DNA from: Planctomycetales bacterium
GTDB taxonomy: Bacteria; Planctomycetota; Planctomycetia; Isosphaerales; Isosphaeraceae
Assembly: GCA_027451885.1 (NCBI GenBank)
Contig: DAIDHX010000293.1
Location: 1 to 33,087 of the forward strand
Direction of reading: 5' to 3'
DNA: 33,087 nt
Shown here: positions 1 to 8,623 of the stretch, in pieces
How the letters are laid out: the number at the start of each line of letters is the position of its first letter
Numbering within the stretch: the first letter of the stretch is position 1
Position numbers and translations under genes: made by a program
The notes under the pieces: model-generated
Seen by the model: the letters and a program-made list of their open reading frames with translations, nothing else
The model's database searches: none
Told to the model about the DNA's origin: nothing

Positions 1-851
1 GGTAAGCGATCCCGAAACATCGCCTGGCCAGTCGGGTCGGCAAAAGGGGTAAGCGTGCTCATCCTGGGCTCGATCAGACGGAACAGGACGTTGTATGGAA
101 ATCGATCGACCGAGGCGTATTGCTCGAAGCGAATGTTCGGTGTGCCGGTCGAAGGGTCGGGATCGCCCAGGGTCACGCTCCCCAGCCGGCCGCCGATGCT
201 CGCTTGATGCTCTGGTTTCTTTGCGATGGGTAGATCCGTGCCCAAAAGGTCGACCAGGCTCTGAACGATGCTTTCGGGTAGCGCTTTGAGCTGGGTGCCC
301 AGCACGATGGTGCCGGTTGCTCCCGCGGCCGCGAGCAGCGCGGGTTTAGGCAGGTCGTGCGATTCGGAAACCACATTCCCCGCACCATCCAACCCACGGA
401 TCTCGAGCTTAAGGGCAACAGCGTCCGGCGTGGTGGCCGGCAACCCGATCGAAAACATCCCCCGGGCATCGGCGGGCGCGACGGGATCGAGCACCGCCGG
501 CGATCCACTCATCTGCGAGAGCCGCACAAACACGGCCACGCCAACCGCGGGGCTCGCCCGATCCGGCTGCACAATCGCCCCTGAGACCAGCGGCGGCCAG
601 ACCGAATTCAAAAGCGCTCCAAACGCCTGATGAAAGTCCGCCAGGCCTTCCGTGAAGTGGGTTGCCGCCTTGAGCCTATCCTGCACCAGAAGTTCGCGTA
701 TCGCTTTCTTTTGCTCCTCCGTGGGATTCGAATCCTCCGGTTTGATGCCGAGCCACGGCATCGTCCTTGACACGTCCGCCAGCACAGCCGCGACCTGTCC
801 GTCGGAAAGGGGCGCGTGATTCAAACCAGAAGCGGGCGATTGATCTGCCAT
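1..851 (-). CDS. hypothetical protein, 3' part cut by the window edge
   Basis: The frame begins with an ATG at 851 and stays open for 283 codons to the left edge, so the C-terminus lies outside the window. The start is supported by an AGGA about 9 nt upstream. The product begins MADQSPASGLNHAPLSDGQ. Its first 85 residues look helical and charged. From about residue 90 there is a beta-sandwich-like pattern (SGAIVQPD, PAVGVAVFVRLS, DARGMFSIGLP) that resembles carboxypeptidase-regulatory-like or Ig-like repeats. There is no signal peptide or membrane segment. The gene lies 69 nt downstream of the next minus-strand small gene and probably shares its transcript. I do not recognise the family; the fold remark is inference from pattern only. 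Confidence 0.75.
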   Translation of the reverse strand, partial: MADQSPASGLNHAPLSDGQVAAVLADVSRTMPWLGIKPEDSNPTEEQKKAIRELLVQDRLKAATHFTEGLADFHQAFGALLNSVWPPLVSGAIVQPDRASPAVGVAVFVRLSQMSGSPAVLDPVAPADARGMFSIGLPATTPDAVALKLEIRGLDGAGNVVSESHDLPKPALLAAAGATGTIVLGTQLKALPESIVQSLVDLLGTDLPIAKKPEHQASIGGRLGSVTLGDPDPSTGTPNIRFEQYASVDRFPYNVLFRLIEPRMSTLTPFADPTGQAMFRDRL

Positions 852-920
852 CGTCAAGATCCTCAGTACGAATGCTTTGCGCGTCATCCCCCTGGGAATA
901 GCGCAGGAAGAGTGGGAAAC

Positions 921-1337
921 CTACGCTGAGATAAAGACAGGAAGATCGATCCGCCCAAGCTCCTTGCGGTCCTGACCGAGCGCAACGGCCCGCAACAGAC
1001 AGCGCCCGTTGAAAGTGGAGGGGGAAGCGATCGCCCCGGTGAAGTGGGCGCGGCCGCTGCCATCATCCGTGCCGTCCTCGTCGTACTGGGAACCGAGTGT
1101 CGCCGCGGCTCGCGCGAGCTCCATCTCCGTGGTCGCGCCGCCGTCGTTCTGCCGCCTCACAAGCAAGATCCGTGCAGCCTGCACGTAATACGCGATTCCG
1201 GGCATCCAGCGCGCCTCGAAGGCAACCGGGATCATCGCGCCTGGAGCGAACTGGAGAATCGCTCCGGGATCCGCCACCGGATCAGAAAAAGCAACCTGGA
1301 CCGTAGGAGATGATTGGGAATCAGCCAGCAGGCTCAT
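921..1337 (-). CDS. hypothetical protein, 138 aa
   Basis: A small soluble protein beginning MSLLADSQSSPTVQV. It is predicted to be beta-rich (VQVAFSDPV, MIPVAFEARW, AYYVQAARILLVRR, CLLRAVALG, GRIDLPVFIS) and has an acidic loop YDEDGTDDGSG near residue 85. There is no signal peptide, membrane segment or catalytic motif. The start has a GAGG about 9 nt upstream. It is followed after 69 nt by the open-ended hypothetical gene, so the two are probably co-transcribed and may act together. The AT-rich stretch just upstream (about 1435-1472) could hold the promoter, but I see no clear -35/-10 pair. Function unknown. Confidence 0.7.
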   Translation of the reverse strand: MSLLADSQSSPTVQVAFSDPVADPGAILQFAPGAMIPVAFEARWMPGIAYYVQAARILLVRRQNDGGATTEMELARAAATLGSQYDEDGTDDGSGRAHFTGAIASPSTFNGRCLLRAVALGQDRKELGRIDLPVFISA

Positions 1338-1473
1338 ACACGGGTTCCTCGATTGCGGATCACGCGAGATCAGAAGGAGTCAGCCAATCGCTAACCCCTC
1401 AATCCGCGTTTCACCCACGTTCGCGAAACCGCTTTTCCGATTAATTAAGCAATGAAAGAATTGATATTATGCA

Positions 1474-3024
1474 CTAAGGGATCCGTGCCGCGATGTCCCC
1501 CGAGGAGGCCCGGACGCGTTTCCAGAAGCGGTACTGGCCGGACGTAAGACGAGGGGTTTCCACCTGTTCGAAGCCAAGCGCACGAAGGCGTTCGGGATTG
1601 ATGTAGGGGCAGAAGTCGTCGTCGAGATCGATGACGTAGTCGGCCGATTCGACCTCGGAGCGCACGAGCTCGAGCCTGCGTTCGGTGTAGACGCCGCGTT
1701 CGGGGCAACCGTCCTTCTCGGCCGATGCGTTGTAGCCAACGTAGCCCTTGGCGTAGAGGGCGATCGTGGGATCTTCTGGGCAGACGACCTTGCCTGGCAG
1801 GCTTTTGGCGAGCGTGACAGCGCCCTTGTAATCGGCGTCGAAGGGGGAGCGTGGGGTCACGATACCGCTGGCGCGATTGATGCGCGGGAACGCGGTTGTG
1901 AGCATGAGCAGGGCGACCAGAGCCGCGGCGGCGAGCCGGGCGACCCGAGGCCGCGCGGGCGCATCGATCCAGGCGCCCAGCCGAGGCAGCCGAAGCACGC
2001 AGAAACCGACCATCGCGAACAGGGCGGGGAGCAAGCTGTTCGGCCAGCCGCCGACCTTGGAATGCGCGATCGCGCTCCAGGGAAGCATGACGGCGAAGAT
2101 GGCGAGCAGCCAGCGCACCCTGGGATCGGCACCTCGATCGCGGCCGAAGTCGCGGGCGATCCACTCGCCAAGAAGCAAGAGAAACAGCGGCGAGTCGACC
2201 AGGAACTCCCAGCAATACTTGGGCACACGATCCCAGCGCACGAGATAGGAGCCGGGCAGCTCGAGCATGTAATGGTAGACGGCGGGCCAGCCCAGCCGGA
2301 GCACGGTCGGCACCACGAACGCCGTGGCGAGCGGGATCGCGGCGAGCAGGATTTCGCGCCAGCGCGGCCAGCGGCCTCGAAGCACAAGCGCGACCGCGGG
2401 TACGGCGGCGAAGACGAAGCTGATTTGCTTGAAGAAAAAGCCGAGCACCAGCAGGAGGGTGCCGGCGATCACGGCCGCGAGCCGGGTTCGCTCCACGCCC
2501 AGATAAAGCAACACGATCGCGAGCGCTGAGCATAAAAGCGCGGACATGTCGGGGCGATTCTCGGCGAAATAATGGCCGCCCCGATGGTCGACCCCCAGCA
2601 CGATGGCAACGGCGATCGGCAAGAGCCAATCCAGGCGATCGCGGCGGCAGACAATCACAATCAGCGCGACCACGCCCAGGCCGGAAAGCAACGTCATCAG
2701 CCGGCCGGAAATGTTGTTCGGGCCGAGCGTTCGAAAGAGCCTTCCCTGCACCCACGGCACGAGTGCGCCATACATGTGCGTGGCATGAGCGCTGGGGCCG
2801 AGCTCGTAAACCGGCATCCCCTGCACGCTGCGGTAACCTTCGACCACCTCAAGGGCTTCCCAGGCGTTGCGAGGCGCGGGGGCAAGAAGCAGCCGGCCGG
2901 TGTTGAACGCCATGAGCCCGATGATGATCGCGGCGGCAAGAAGGACTGGCCCCCGGCAAATCCAGGCAAACCGCGCTGGGGTCAAGCGCTCGAGCAATCC
3001 CGCTTCCATGGCTGCCTCGCGCAT
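1474..3024 (-). CDS. polytopic membrane protein, GT-C/ArnT-like glycosyltransferase family (putative)
   Basis: The product has 516 residues and about ten to eleven hydrophobic helices, for example around residues 27-48, 110-125, 133-145, 157-173 and 183-200. The architecture fits polyprenyl-phosphate-sugar-dependent GT-C glycosyltransferases (PMT/ArnT, GT39-like): one N-terminal helix, then a large first outer loop (NAWEALEVVEGYRSVQGMPV, then a Tyr/Gly/Pro-rich stretch), a helical bundle, and a soluble C-terminal domain of about 130 residues. In that family the first loop carries acidic catalytic residues; here the candidates are the Glu residues near position 56. The C-terminal part reads like a periplasmic substrate-binding region (YNASAEKDGC). 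The start at 3024 has GGGAG 9 nt upstream; an ATG at 3009 with its own GAGG is an alternative. The family assignment comes from architecture, and the substrate is unknown. Confidence 0.75.
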   Translation of the reverse strand: MREAAMEAGLLERLTPARFAWICRGPVLLAAAIIIGLMAFNTGRLLLAPAPRNAWEALEVVEGYRSVQGMPVYELGPSAHATHMYGALVPWVQGRLFRTLGPNNISGRLMTLLSGLGVVALIVIVCRRDRLDWLLPIAVAIVLGVDHRGGHYFAENRPDMSALLCSALAIVLLYLGVERTRLAAVIAGTLLLVLGFFFKQISFVFAAVPAVALVLRGRWPRWREILLAAIPLATAFVVPTVLRLGWPAVYHYMLELPGSYLVRWDRVPKYCWEFLVDSPLFLLLLGEWIARDFGRDRGADPRVRWLLAIFAVMLPWSAIAHSKVGGWPNSLLPALFAMVGFCVLRLPRLGAWIDAPARPRVARLAAAALVALLMLTTAFPRINRASGIVTPRSPFDADYKGAVTLAKSLPGKVVCPEDPTIALYAKGYVGYNASAEKDGCPERGVYTERRLELVRSEVESADYVIDLDDDFCPYINPERLRALGFEQVETPRLTSGQYRFWKRVRASSGDIAARIP

Positions 3025-3364
3025 CCGAGCAAGCTCCCGAAATCGAAGGTGATCCGTCGCCGTTCGAGCCCCATCTTCGCCTGTTGCAAGCAGAGCGCAG
3101 CCGCGAACGCCTCAAGCTTCGTCGGGGCGCCTGCGGGTGGCCATGAGGGGGCGAACCGGGGCCAAATCCATGGTGCGTCTCGTCCCTGAAACCTGGTGAC
3201 AGACTTCCGAGCCACATGAGTTTTAACTCCAATCGCACGGACGGGCAACGGGAGTTTGCGGGGTGGAGTTGTTGCAAACGTGCAGCCCGGCCAGGAATCG
3301 CCCTGCGCTTTTCGAGGCGTTCCCGGCGGCAATCGCCCTGGGTTGCAAGCCACCGGGGGTGGGC
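3025..3364. other. intergenic region, no gene seen
   Basis: These 340 bases lie between two minus-strand genes. All frames give low-quality translations without motifs or plausible codon use. A GTTCGAG-CCCC sequence near 3062 resembles a tRNA T-arm, but no acceptor or anticodon stems match it. The region presumably holds the 3' end of the VOC transcript and the promoter of the membrane-protein gene, but no convincing element is visible. Confidence 0.6.
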
Positions 3365-3745
3365 CTAGCCAGGAGCCGAAGTGGCGTGATTCTGGTGGTA
3401 AACCTCGATCAGAAAGGCGTCAGGCACCTGAAAGTAGAAGGTCCACGCACCGTGGAATTCACGCGGTGGCTTCTGAGCCAGGCCGTCCGCCTTGAGCCTG
3501 GCGTAGAGCGCATCGACCGCCTCGCGATCCGGCTGGCCAAAGCCAATGTGAAATGCACCCGGGTAGTCGACCTGGCTCTCCCGGCCAAAATTGCTGAGGG
3601 CCAGGGCGAATCCTGAGTCGTCGATGAGCAAGGCGAAGATGCCTGGACCGCGCTCGACGACCTGCCGGAACCCAAAATAGGTTTGAAAGAGTTTGCTGGC
3701 CGCGCCCACGTCCGGCACGGGAAGATTGACATGGTCGAGGGGCAT
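3365..3745 (-). CDS. VOC family protein (glyoxalase/dioxygenase fold)
   Basis: A 126-residue protein with one vicinal-oxygen-chelate module of two beta-alpha-beta-beta-beta repeats. It opens with the hallmark PLDHVNLPVPDVGAASKLF and has GAFHIGFG in the second half. The likely metal ligands of the family are visible: His5, His66 and Glu114 (in FLIEVYHQ). The length is typical of a single VOC domain working as a dimer. Members include glyoxalase I, fosfomycin-resistance enzymes and extradiol dioxygenases. The sequence does not say which, and the pocket residues are not diagnostic. The gene stands alone: it is 362 nt downstream of the VWA operon and 340 nt upstream of the membrane glycosyltransferase-like gene. 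Confidence 0.88.
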   Translation of the reverse strand: MPLDHVNLPVPDVGAASKLFQTYFGFRQVVERGPGIFALLIDDSGFALALSNFGRESQVDYPGAFHIGFGQPDREAVDALYARLKADGLAQKPPREFHGAWTFYFQVPDAFLIEVYHQNHATSAPG

Positions 3746-4107
3746 TCTGTCCGTCCTTGTGCAAGAGAGGTTGGTGGTTGGGCCGAAAGCGCCCGGCCCG
3801 GCAGACCCGCGCGGACTCCGTTAGACGTCAGCAAGCAAGACCAGCATCATGCGCAAGGCCAGGATCATCATGCCGTTTCCTGCCGTTCGACATCCCGGCA
3901 ACAAACCCAGCCGGGAACAAACCCGGATCGACCCTGGCGAGCCGGCCGGGATGAATCCCCCGGTGCCAGAAGACAGCCGCGGAACTCCCGGGCGCTGACC
4001 TTCGTGGCCGCGTGACACGGGGTATTCGCGGGAGAGCCGGGAATCTCAAGCGGGCACCCAAAAAAGGCAGTCCGTGGAGGCGCAGGGGCGCGCGTTGAGG
4101 GTCTCGG
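3746..4107. other. intergenic region between the VWA operon and the VOC gene
   Basis: These 362 bases contain only short, low-complexity frames with no recognisable protein. The region holds a small direct repeat (3895-3924, listed separately) and several GGG/CCC-rich inverted stretches around 3943-3962. The promoter of the VOC gene is expected at the low-coordinate end, but I cannot point to one. Confidence 0.55.
3895..3924. repeat. short direct repeat, two 14-mers at 16-bp period
   Basis: CCGGCAACAAACCC is followed after two bases by CCGGGAACAAACCC, differing at one position. A related GC-rich motif follows at about 3943-3960. It could be a weak operator or just local duplication; function unknown. 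Confidence 0.4.
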
Positions 4108-6387
4108 TCACACCCAGCCGTGCCGCTTGCGCAGATACCACTCGATGGTGAGCAGCAAGGTGAACAGGATCAGGAACGGCCAGTTGTCCCACACCTTGTA
4201 CTCGGTCGGGGTGGAATATTCTGTGAAGCTTGCGCGATCGAGCCCGCTCAGGTGCGTGCCCAGGCGTTCGGGGCTCACGAGCTCGCCGCCGGTCATTTCC
4301 GAAATCTCACGCGCGAGCTTGAGATCCGCCGAGGGATTCTCGAGCTCGCGATCTTCCTGGTAGACGAGAAACCGAGCCGAGTCGTGGCCGATTTCCTTGC
4401 CGTCCTTTTCGGCGGTGACGGTGACGGTGTATTTCCCCGGCTTGCCCGCATATTCCGTGGCGTAGATGGATCCTTTGCCCTCGTCTCCCTGCGTGGGTAT
4501 TTCGAGCGGTTGAGACGCGGCGTTGGGCTCTTCGCGCTCGTAGTGCGCCTTGTACTGCACGCCGGGGACGATGGTTCCCTTGGCGTCGCGTGCGACCGCG
4601 CGGAGATCGAGCTTTTCGCCAACCGCGATTCTGCGTTTCTCAAGCGTGAGCGTCACATGTTCGCCGGCGTCGTTTTCCTTGTGGGCGAGCCAGAAGATCA
4701 CTTGCCGCCAGAAGCGGCGATGCGCGAGCCGGCCCTGCTCGCTGGAACGAGCCCAGACCCAGGTCTCGCCCGCAAAGGCGATCGACCGGCCGGTATCGCC
4801 GCCGATCCGCAGGCTGAGCATGAGCGGTTCGGCGACTGGCGGCGGGCTTGTGGCCAGGATCGATGCGCCCAGCTTGGGCTCTCCCAGATGATTCATGCCC
4901 TGCATCGGGAACATCTCGTTCCAGATCCGCGTGCTCTCCTCGCGCGTCGCGCCCACCTGGAGCAGAAAGCCGTCGAGCCCCAGCGGGCTGGGGGTGAACT
5001 TGACGCCGACCTCGGGCTCGAGCTGGCCGTCCCCTTGATGAATCGTGGTGGGCAGGATTGAGGCGATCTCGGTGTCGGCCCAGCCGCCGTCGCCAAAGCT
5101 CGAGTGGCCGCCCAGCATCATGAAGCCCGCCCCCTTCCGCACCGCGTCCGCCAGGAGCTTGTGCTGCCTGGGCGTGAGATAGTCCGCGGAGAGATCGCCC
5201 AGGATGTAGACGTTGTACTTGCCGGGGATGAACTCGGCGTCATCGACCTGGCTCCTGTCGCCGTCGGCCCGCGCATGCAGGCGAATGCCCTCGACCTGGA
5301 TATCGGGCGAGGTCTCCACCGAACGCATCAAATAGAGATAGTCCCAGCCTAGCCCGCCCCCTTGCAGGAAAAGCACATTCAGCCCGCCGGCGAGCACGGT
5401 CACGAACGTGCTCACCTCGTTATTTGTTTCCACGAGCTCGCCATCGCGCTTGACCACGCGCAGGGTGAGCAGCTTTTCGCCGGGCGATTTGGGCACGAAC
5501 TTGAGGCCCGGGATCGGGATCACCTGCGAATCATCAGGCGCCTTGATCCTGGTCTTCGCGACGGGGGCGGATTCGCCTTCGACCAGCAGCTCGACATCGA
5601 GCATCTGGTTGGCGAAACCGCGGGCGACCAGGCTGCCCTTGACTTCGAGCTCGTTTTTCACGAACACGGTGGGGCTGGTCAGAATGTCGCGCATGGCAAG
5701 ATCGCGCGAGCCAGCGCCCGCGTTCTCGGTGCCGATGCCCACGGTCGTCACCGGCGTGCCCAGGCCCTTGTAGCGTTCGGCCGCGATCCGCGGGTTGAGG
5801 CCCGTGTTCGAGCTAAAGTCCGACAGGATGACGAGCCGGGCCAGCCGCTTGTTCGTGCCTTCCTGCTTCTTATGGACATCGATCATGGCCGAGCCGAGGG
5901 CGGTTTCGCGCCCCCTGGGGGGAGTGAGATCGCCCGGTTTCGGATCGGCGACCTTGGAATCGAACTCGTAAACCTTGACCTCGAGATCTTTCTCGAGCCC
6001 CTTCACCCCCTTGAGGCCGCGATCGAGCGCATCGAGCGCGATCTCCGCGCGGGACTTGCCGCCGATCTCATCGCCGATCCGCATGCTCGAGCTGGCATCG
6101 ACGAGAAAGACCAGGGAGGCGGCCTGCTTTTTCTTTTCCTTGAGGATCACCGAGGGGCGAAGGGCGGCCAGAAAGCAAAGCAGCAAGGCGGCGAGCCGCA
6201 GTCCGACGGCCACGTACTGCCAGCGCCCCGCGGCGGCGTTCAGCCGCTTGCGATACGCCCAGAGCGTGAGCCAGAGCACCGACAGCGAGATCGCCGCCAG
6301 GATCCACCAGGGCGCAATGGGAGTGAAGCTCACGCCAAATCCGGGCGCGTTCGCGAGCTCGCCCATCGACGTCGCCGCGCGGTCCAA
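4108..6387 (-). CDS. membrane-anchored VWA-domain protein with GATase-like domain
   Basis: The protein has 759 residues. Two N-terminal membrane helices (about 24-44 and 58-77) are followed by a von Willebrand A domain with the MIDAS sequence DASSS (Asp97, Ser99, Ser101). Beta-sandwich segments follow, then a class-I-glutamine-amidotransferase-like region (about 330-470, with GKYNVYILGD and GAGFMMLGGHSSFGDGG). Another beta-rich region and a C-terminal membrane helix (WPFLILFTLLLTIEWYL) complete it. The GATase-like region shows no clear catalytic Cys. The start is a TTG at 6387 chosen because AGGAG sits 9 nt upstream; an ATG at 6366 has no ribosome site. It is the last gene of the moxR operon, 13 nt after the BatA-like gene. 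It probably acts at the cytoplasmic membrane as a metal-dependent assembly or sensing partner of the MoxR ATPase. The client is unknown. Confidence 0.9.
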   Translation of the reverse strand: MDRAATSMGELANAPGFGVSFTPIAPWWILAAISLSVLWLTLWAYRKRLNAAAGRWQYVAVGLRLAALLLCFLAALRPSVILKEKKKQAASLVFLVDASSSMRIGDEIGGKSRAEIALDALDRGLKGVKGLEKDLEVKVYEFDSKVADPKPGDLTPPRGRETALGSAMIDVHKKQEGTNKRLARLVILSDFSSNTGLNPRIAAERYKGLGTPVTTVGIGTENAGAGSRDLAMRDILTSPTVFVKNELEVKGSLVARGFANQMLDVELLVEGESAPVAKTRIKAPDDSQVIPIPGLKFVPKSPGEKLLTLRVVKRDGELVETNNEVSTFVTVLAGGLNVLFLQGGGLGWDYLYLMRSVETSPDIQVEGIRLHARADGDRSQVDDAEFIPGKYNVYILGDLSADYLTPRQHKLLADAVRKGAGFMMLGGHSSFGDGGWADTEIASILPTTIHQGDGQLEPEVGVKFTPSPLGLDGFLLQVGATREESTRIWNEMFPMQGMNHLGEPKLGASILATSPPPVAEPLMLSLRIGGDTGRSIAFAGETWVWARSSEQGRLAHRRFWRQVIFWLAHKENDAGEHVTLTLEKRRIAVGEKLDLRAVARDAKGTIVPGVQYKAHYEREEPNAASQPLEIPTQGDEGKGSIYATEYAGKPGKYTVTVTAEKDGKEIGHDSARFLVYQEDRELENPSADLKLAREISEMTGGELVSPERLGTHLSGLDRASFTEYSTPTEYKVWDNWPFLILFTLLLTIEWYLRKRHGWV

Positions 6388-6400
6388 GTGGTGGAGCTCC

Positions 6401-8611
6401 TCAAGCCGCCCGGGACGCCTGCGCTCGCGAGGCGTCCTTGTAAAACAGATTCGACAACGTATTTTCGAGCGTGATCACAAGCAGGATCAAGAAGAGCAGC
6501 CACGGAAAGATCTCGTGGCCGAAGCGCATCGTGCGCTCGCTTTCCTTGAAGGTTTGCACATTGTCCGCAAGCTGGTAACCGTCCTTGCCGAAGATCACGT
6601 TCAGATCGGCAGTTTCGAGCGCCGCGAGATGGCTTTCCGATCGGGGGGGATTCACCGAAAAGCCAAGCGCCTGGGTCTGGTTGTCCGCCCCAATGGCCGT
6701 GAGCTTCCACTGGCCGATCCCGCGCGGGGAGAGCACCTCGATAAACCGGTTGCTGGGGGAGGGCTTGAGCTCCTCGGTCGTCTTGCCGTCGGGACTGGTC
6801 AGCAGGAATTTCGAGAATCGAGTCTGGGGATCGAGCGGAACCACCGCGCTTTCACCCGCCTGGAACGACAACGGCTCGTTGCGCGTGCCGGCCAGATAGG
6901 TCACTGATCGATCCATCATGACCAGAAAGGACCAGCCGGACGACGGGCTCGGAAACAGGTTCCAGAGATTGGGATTCTGCCGCGGATCGCCGGTCGCGGT
7001 TGGGAGCTGGGAAAGCGGCGTCGTCCACAACAGGACCTTGCCCGACCGCGCGCCTTCGAAGACCCGTTCCAGCAGCGCAGGGTCTCCATTGCTGTAGGAG
7101 ACGAGCACATGGGACGCACCCTCGGTTGGCTCAACTTTCCAGTACCGCACCACGGGCACAAGCGCCAGTTCGCCCGCGAGCTCCTTGCCGTACTCCTCGA
7201 AGAGCGGGTGAGTCAGATCGCCAACCTTGCCCATGACCATGTTGGGCGGGGCAAGAATGCGTGCGGCGAGTTTCGCTGGCAGCACCTGGCTGGGGATCGA
7301 AGCGTTGTAGTTTTCGAGATTCACGCGATTTCCCAGGCCGACGACGAGCCCGCCCCCCTCGCGGACATACTGGGCGAGCATGCTCCAGCCGGCGTCGTTG
7401 AGCTTTTCGGCATTGAGCAGGAAGACCGCGGCGTAGCCCCCCAGGCCGTCGCGGTGCTGCTGGGCCAGCTCGGCGGCACGTGTGCGTTCCACGCGCACCG
7501 GGCGGGTGACAGCGCCCGGGTCGGAATCGAGCGCGGCGGCAACGAATTCGGCGTCGAGTGCTGTGTCGGAAACGAGCAGGACCTTGAGCGGCGGCCGCAC
7601 CCGGAAGGTGAAGTAGATCCGATCATCAGCCGCGAGCGGGTCGGGCGCACCGGTCAGGCGGAATTCCGCGCGATGCACCGCCCCCGCGCCGAACCGCGGC
7701 GGCGTTTGAAACTGAACCTCCGCCTGGCCATTCGCGGCAAGCTTGACCTGCTGCTCGCCCCGCTTCTGGTCGTCGAGATAAAACTCCACGGTCCGCTCCA
7801 GCGGCTCCGTCCCCTGGCTACGCACCACGGCCTTGATCGTGAGCGGCTCGCCGTCGGTCGCGATGTTCGACGACGGCTGCACCTCCTCAAACGCGAGATC
7901 CTTCGGCGTCTTGGGATGCAGGCTCATCACGAAGGTGGCCGTTTTCGAACTCGGTCCCTTCGCCTTTCTGGACAGATCGAGCCCCTCGGCCGGCTGATCC
8001 GGCAGCCACGAGGTTCGCGCCAGATCGGTGAGCACATAAACCACGTGGATCGGCCGGTCGCTTTCCGCGATGCCCGCGTAAGCCTGGCCGACCGCCGCGT
8101 TCATGGGGCGGTTGACCGGCTGGATGGTAAGGCCGTCAATGATTTTGAGGGCGGCCGAGGCGGGCAGGCCGGAGGGTGTGCCGGGCGTGGATGAGTCGAC
8201 CACGAAGACCTGGCTCCCTTCGGGCAGCTTGGCCAGAATCTCGCGCGCTCGGTCCTTGGCCAGGTCGAGGCGTGACTTGTCTTCCTCGACGTAGCTCATC
8301 GAGAGCGAGGTATCGAACACGAGCCCAAGCGCCAGCGGGGCGGACTCATCACCGAGAGGGGCCTCGGAGTAAAGCCGCGGCCGCGCCAGCGCAAGCGCCA
8401 TGAGTGCGATGATCAGCATGCGCGCCAGAAGCAGCAGCCAGTTCTTCACGCGCAGGCGCTTCTTGGTTTTCTTCTGCCGTTCCTTGACGAGCTGGAGCGC
8501 GGGGAAGATCACATGCTTCGGCGTCTGCCGCATGAAGAGATGCAGGATGACCGGGATCGCGGCGAGCGCAGCCCCCGCCGCCAGACCCGCGTGCAAAAGC
8601 GACATCTCCAC
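6401..8611 (-). CDS. BatA-like membrane protein with VWA domain
   Basis: The product has 736 residues. Residues 1-80 match the aerotolerance-regulator (BatA) N-terminal region: a first helix, the basic stretch KKTKKRLRVKNW, then the helix LLLLARMLIIALMALALARP. A VWA domain follows with MIDAS sequence DTSLS (Asp100, Ser102, Ser104). After that come a beta-sandwich region (about 230-320), a GATase-like segment (YVREGGGLVVGLGN) and a C-terminal helix (FPWLLFLILLVITLENTL). The GTG start at 8611 is preferred because GGAGGG lies 6 nt upstream, directly after the DUF58 stop codon. An ATG two codons later is the alternative. The gene sits 12 nt after DUF58 and 13 nt before the other VWA gene. Its domain order resembles that neighbour, suggesting an old duplication. 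Confidence 0.92.
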   Translation of the reverse strand: MEMSLLHAGLAAGAALAAIPVILHLFMRQTPKHVIFPALQLVKERQKKTKKRLRVKNWLLLLARMLIIALMALALARPRLYSEAPLGDESAPLALGLVFDTSLSMSYVEEDKSRLDLAKDRAREILAKLPEGSQVFVVDSSTPGTPSGLPASAALKIIDGLTIQPVNRPMNAAVGQAYAGIAESDRPIHVVYVLTDLARTSWLPDQPAEGLDLSRKAKGPSSKTATFVMSLHPKTPKDLAFEEVQPSSNIATDGEPLTIKAVVRSQGTEPLERTVEFYLDDQKRGEQQVKLAANGQAEVQFQTPPRFGAGAVHRAEFRLTGAPDPLAADDRIYFTFRVRPPLKVLLVSDTALDAEFVAAALDSDPGAVTRPVRVERTRAAELAQQHRDGLGGYAAVFLLNAEKLNDAGWSMLAQYVREGGGLVVGLGNRVNLENYNASIPSQVLPAKLAARILAPPNMVMGKVGDLTHPLFEEYGKELAGELALVPVVRYWKVEPTEGASHVLVSYSNGDPALLERVFEGARSGKVLLWTTPLSQLPTATGDPRQNPNLWNLFPSPSSGWSFLVMMDRSVTYLAGTRNEPLSFQAGESAVVPLDPQTRFSKFLLTSPDGKTTEELKPSPSNRFIEVLSPRGIGQWKLTAIGADNQTQALGFSVNPPRSESHLAALETADLNVIFGKDGYQLADNVQTFKESERTMRFGHEIFPWLLFLILLVITLENTLSNLFYKDASRAQASRAA

Positions 8612-8623
8612 GCCGAGCCCTCC

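Noticed and set aside
3060-3075. tRNA T-arm-like GTTCGAG sequence
   Set aside because: No matching acceptor, D or anticodon stems in the surrounding 90 nt.
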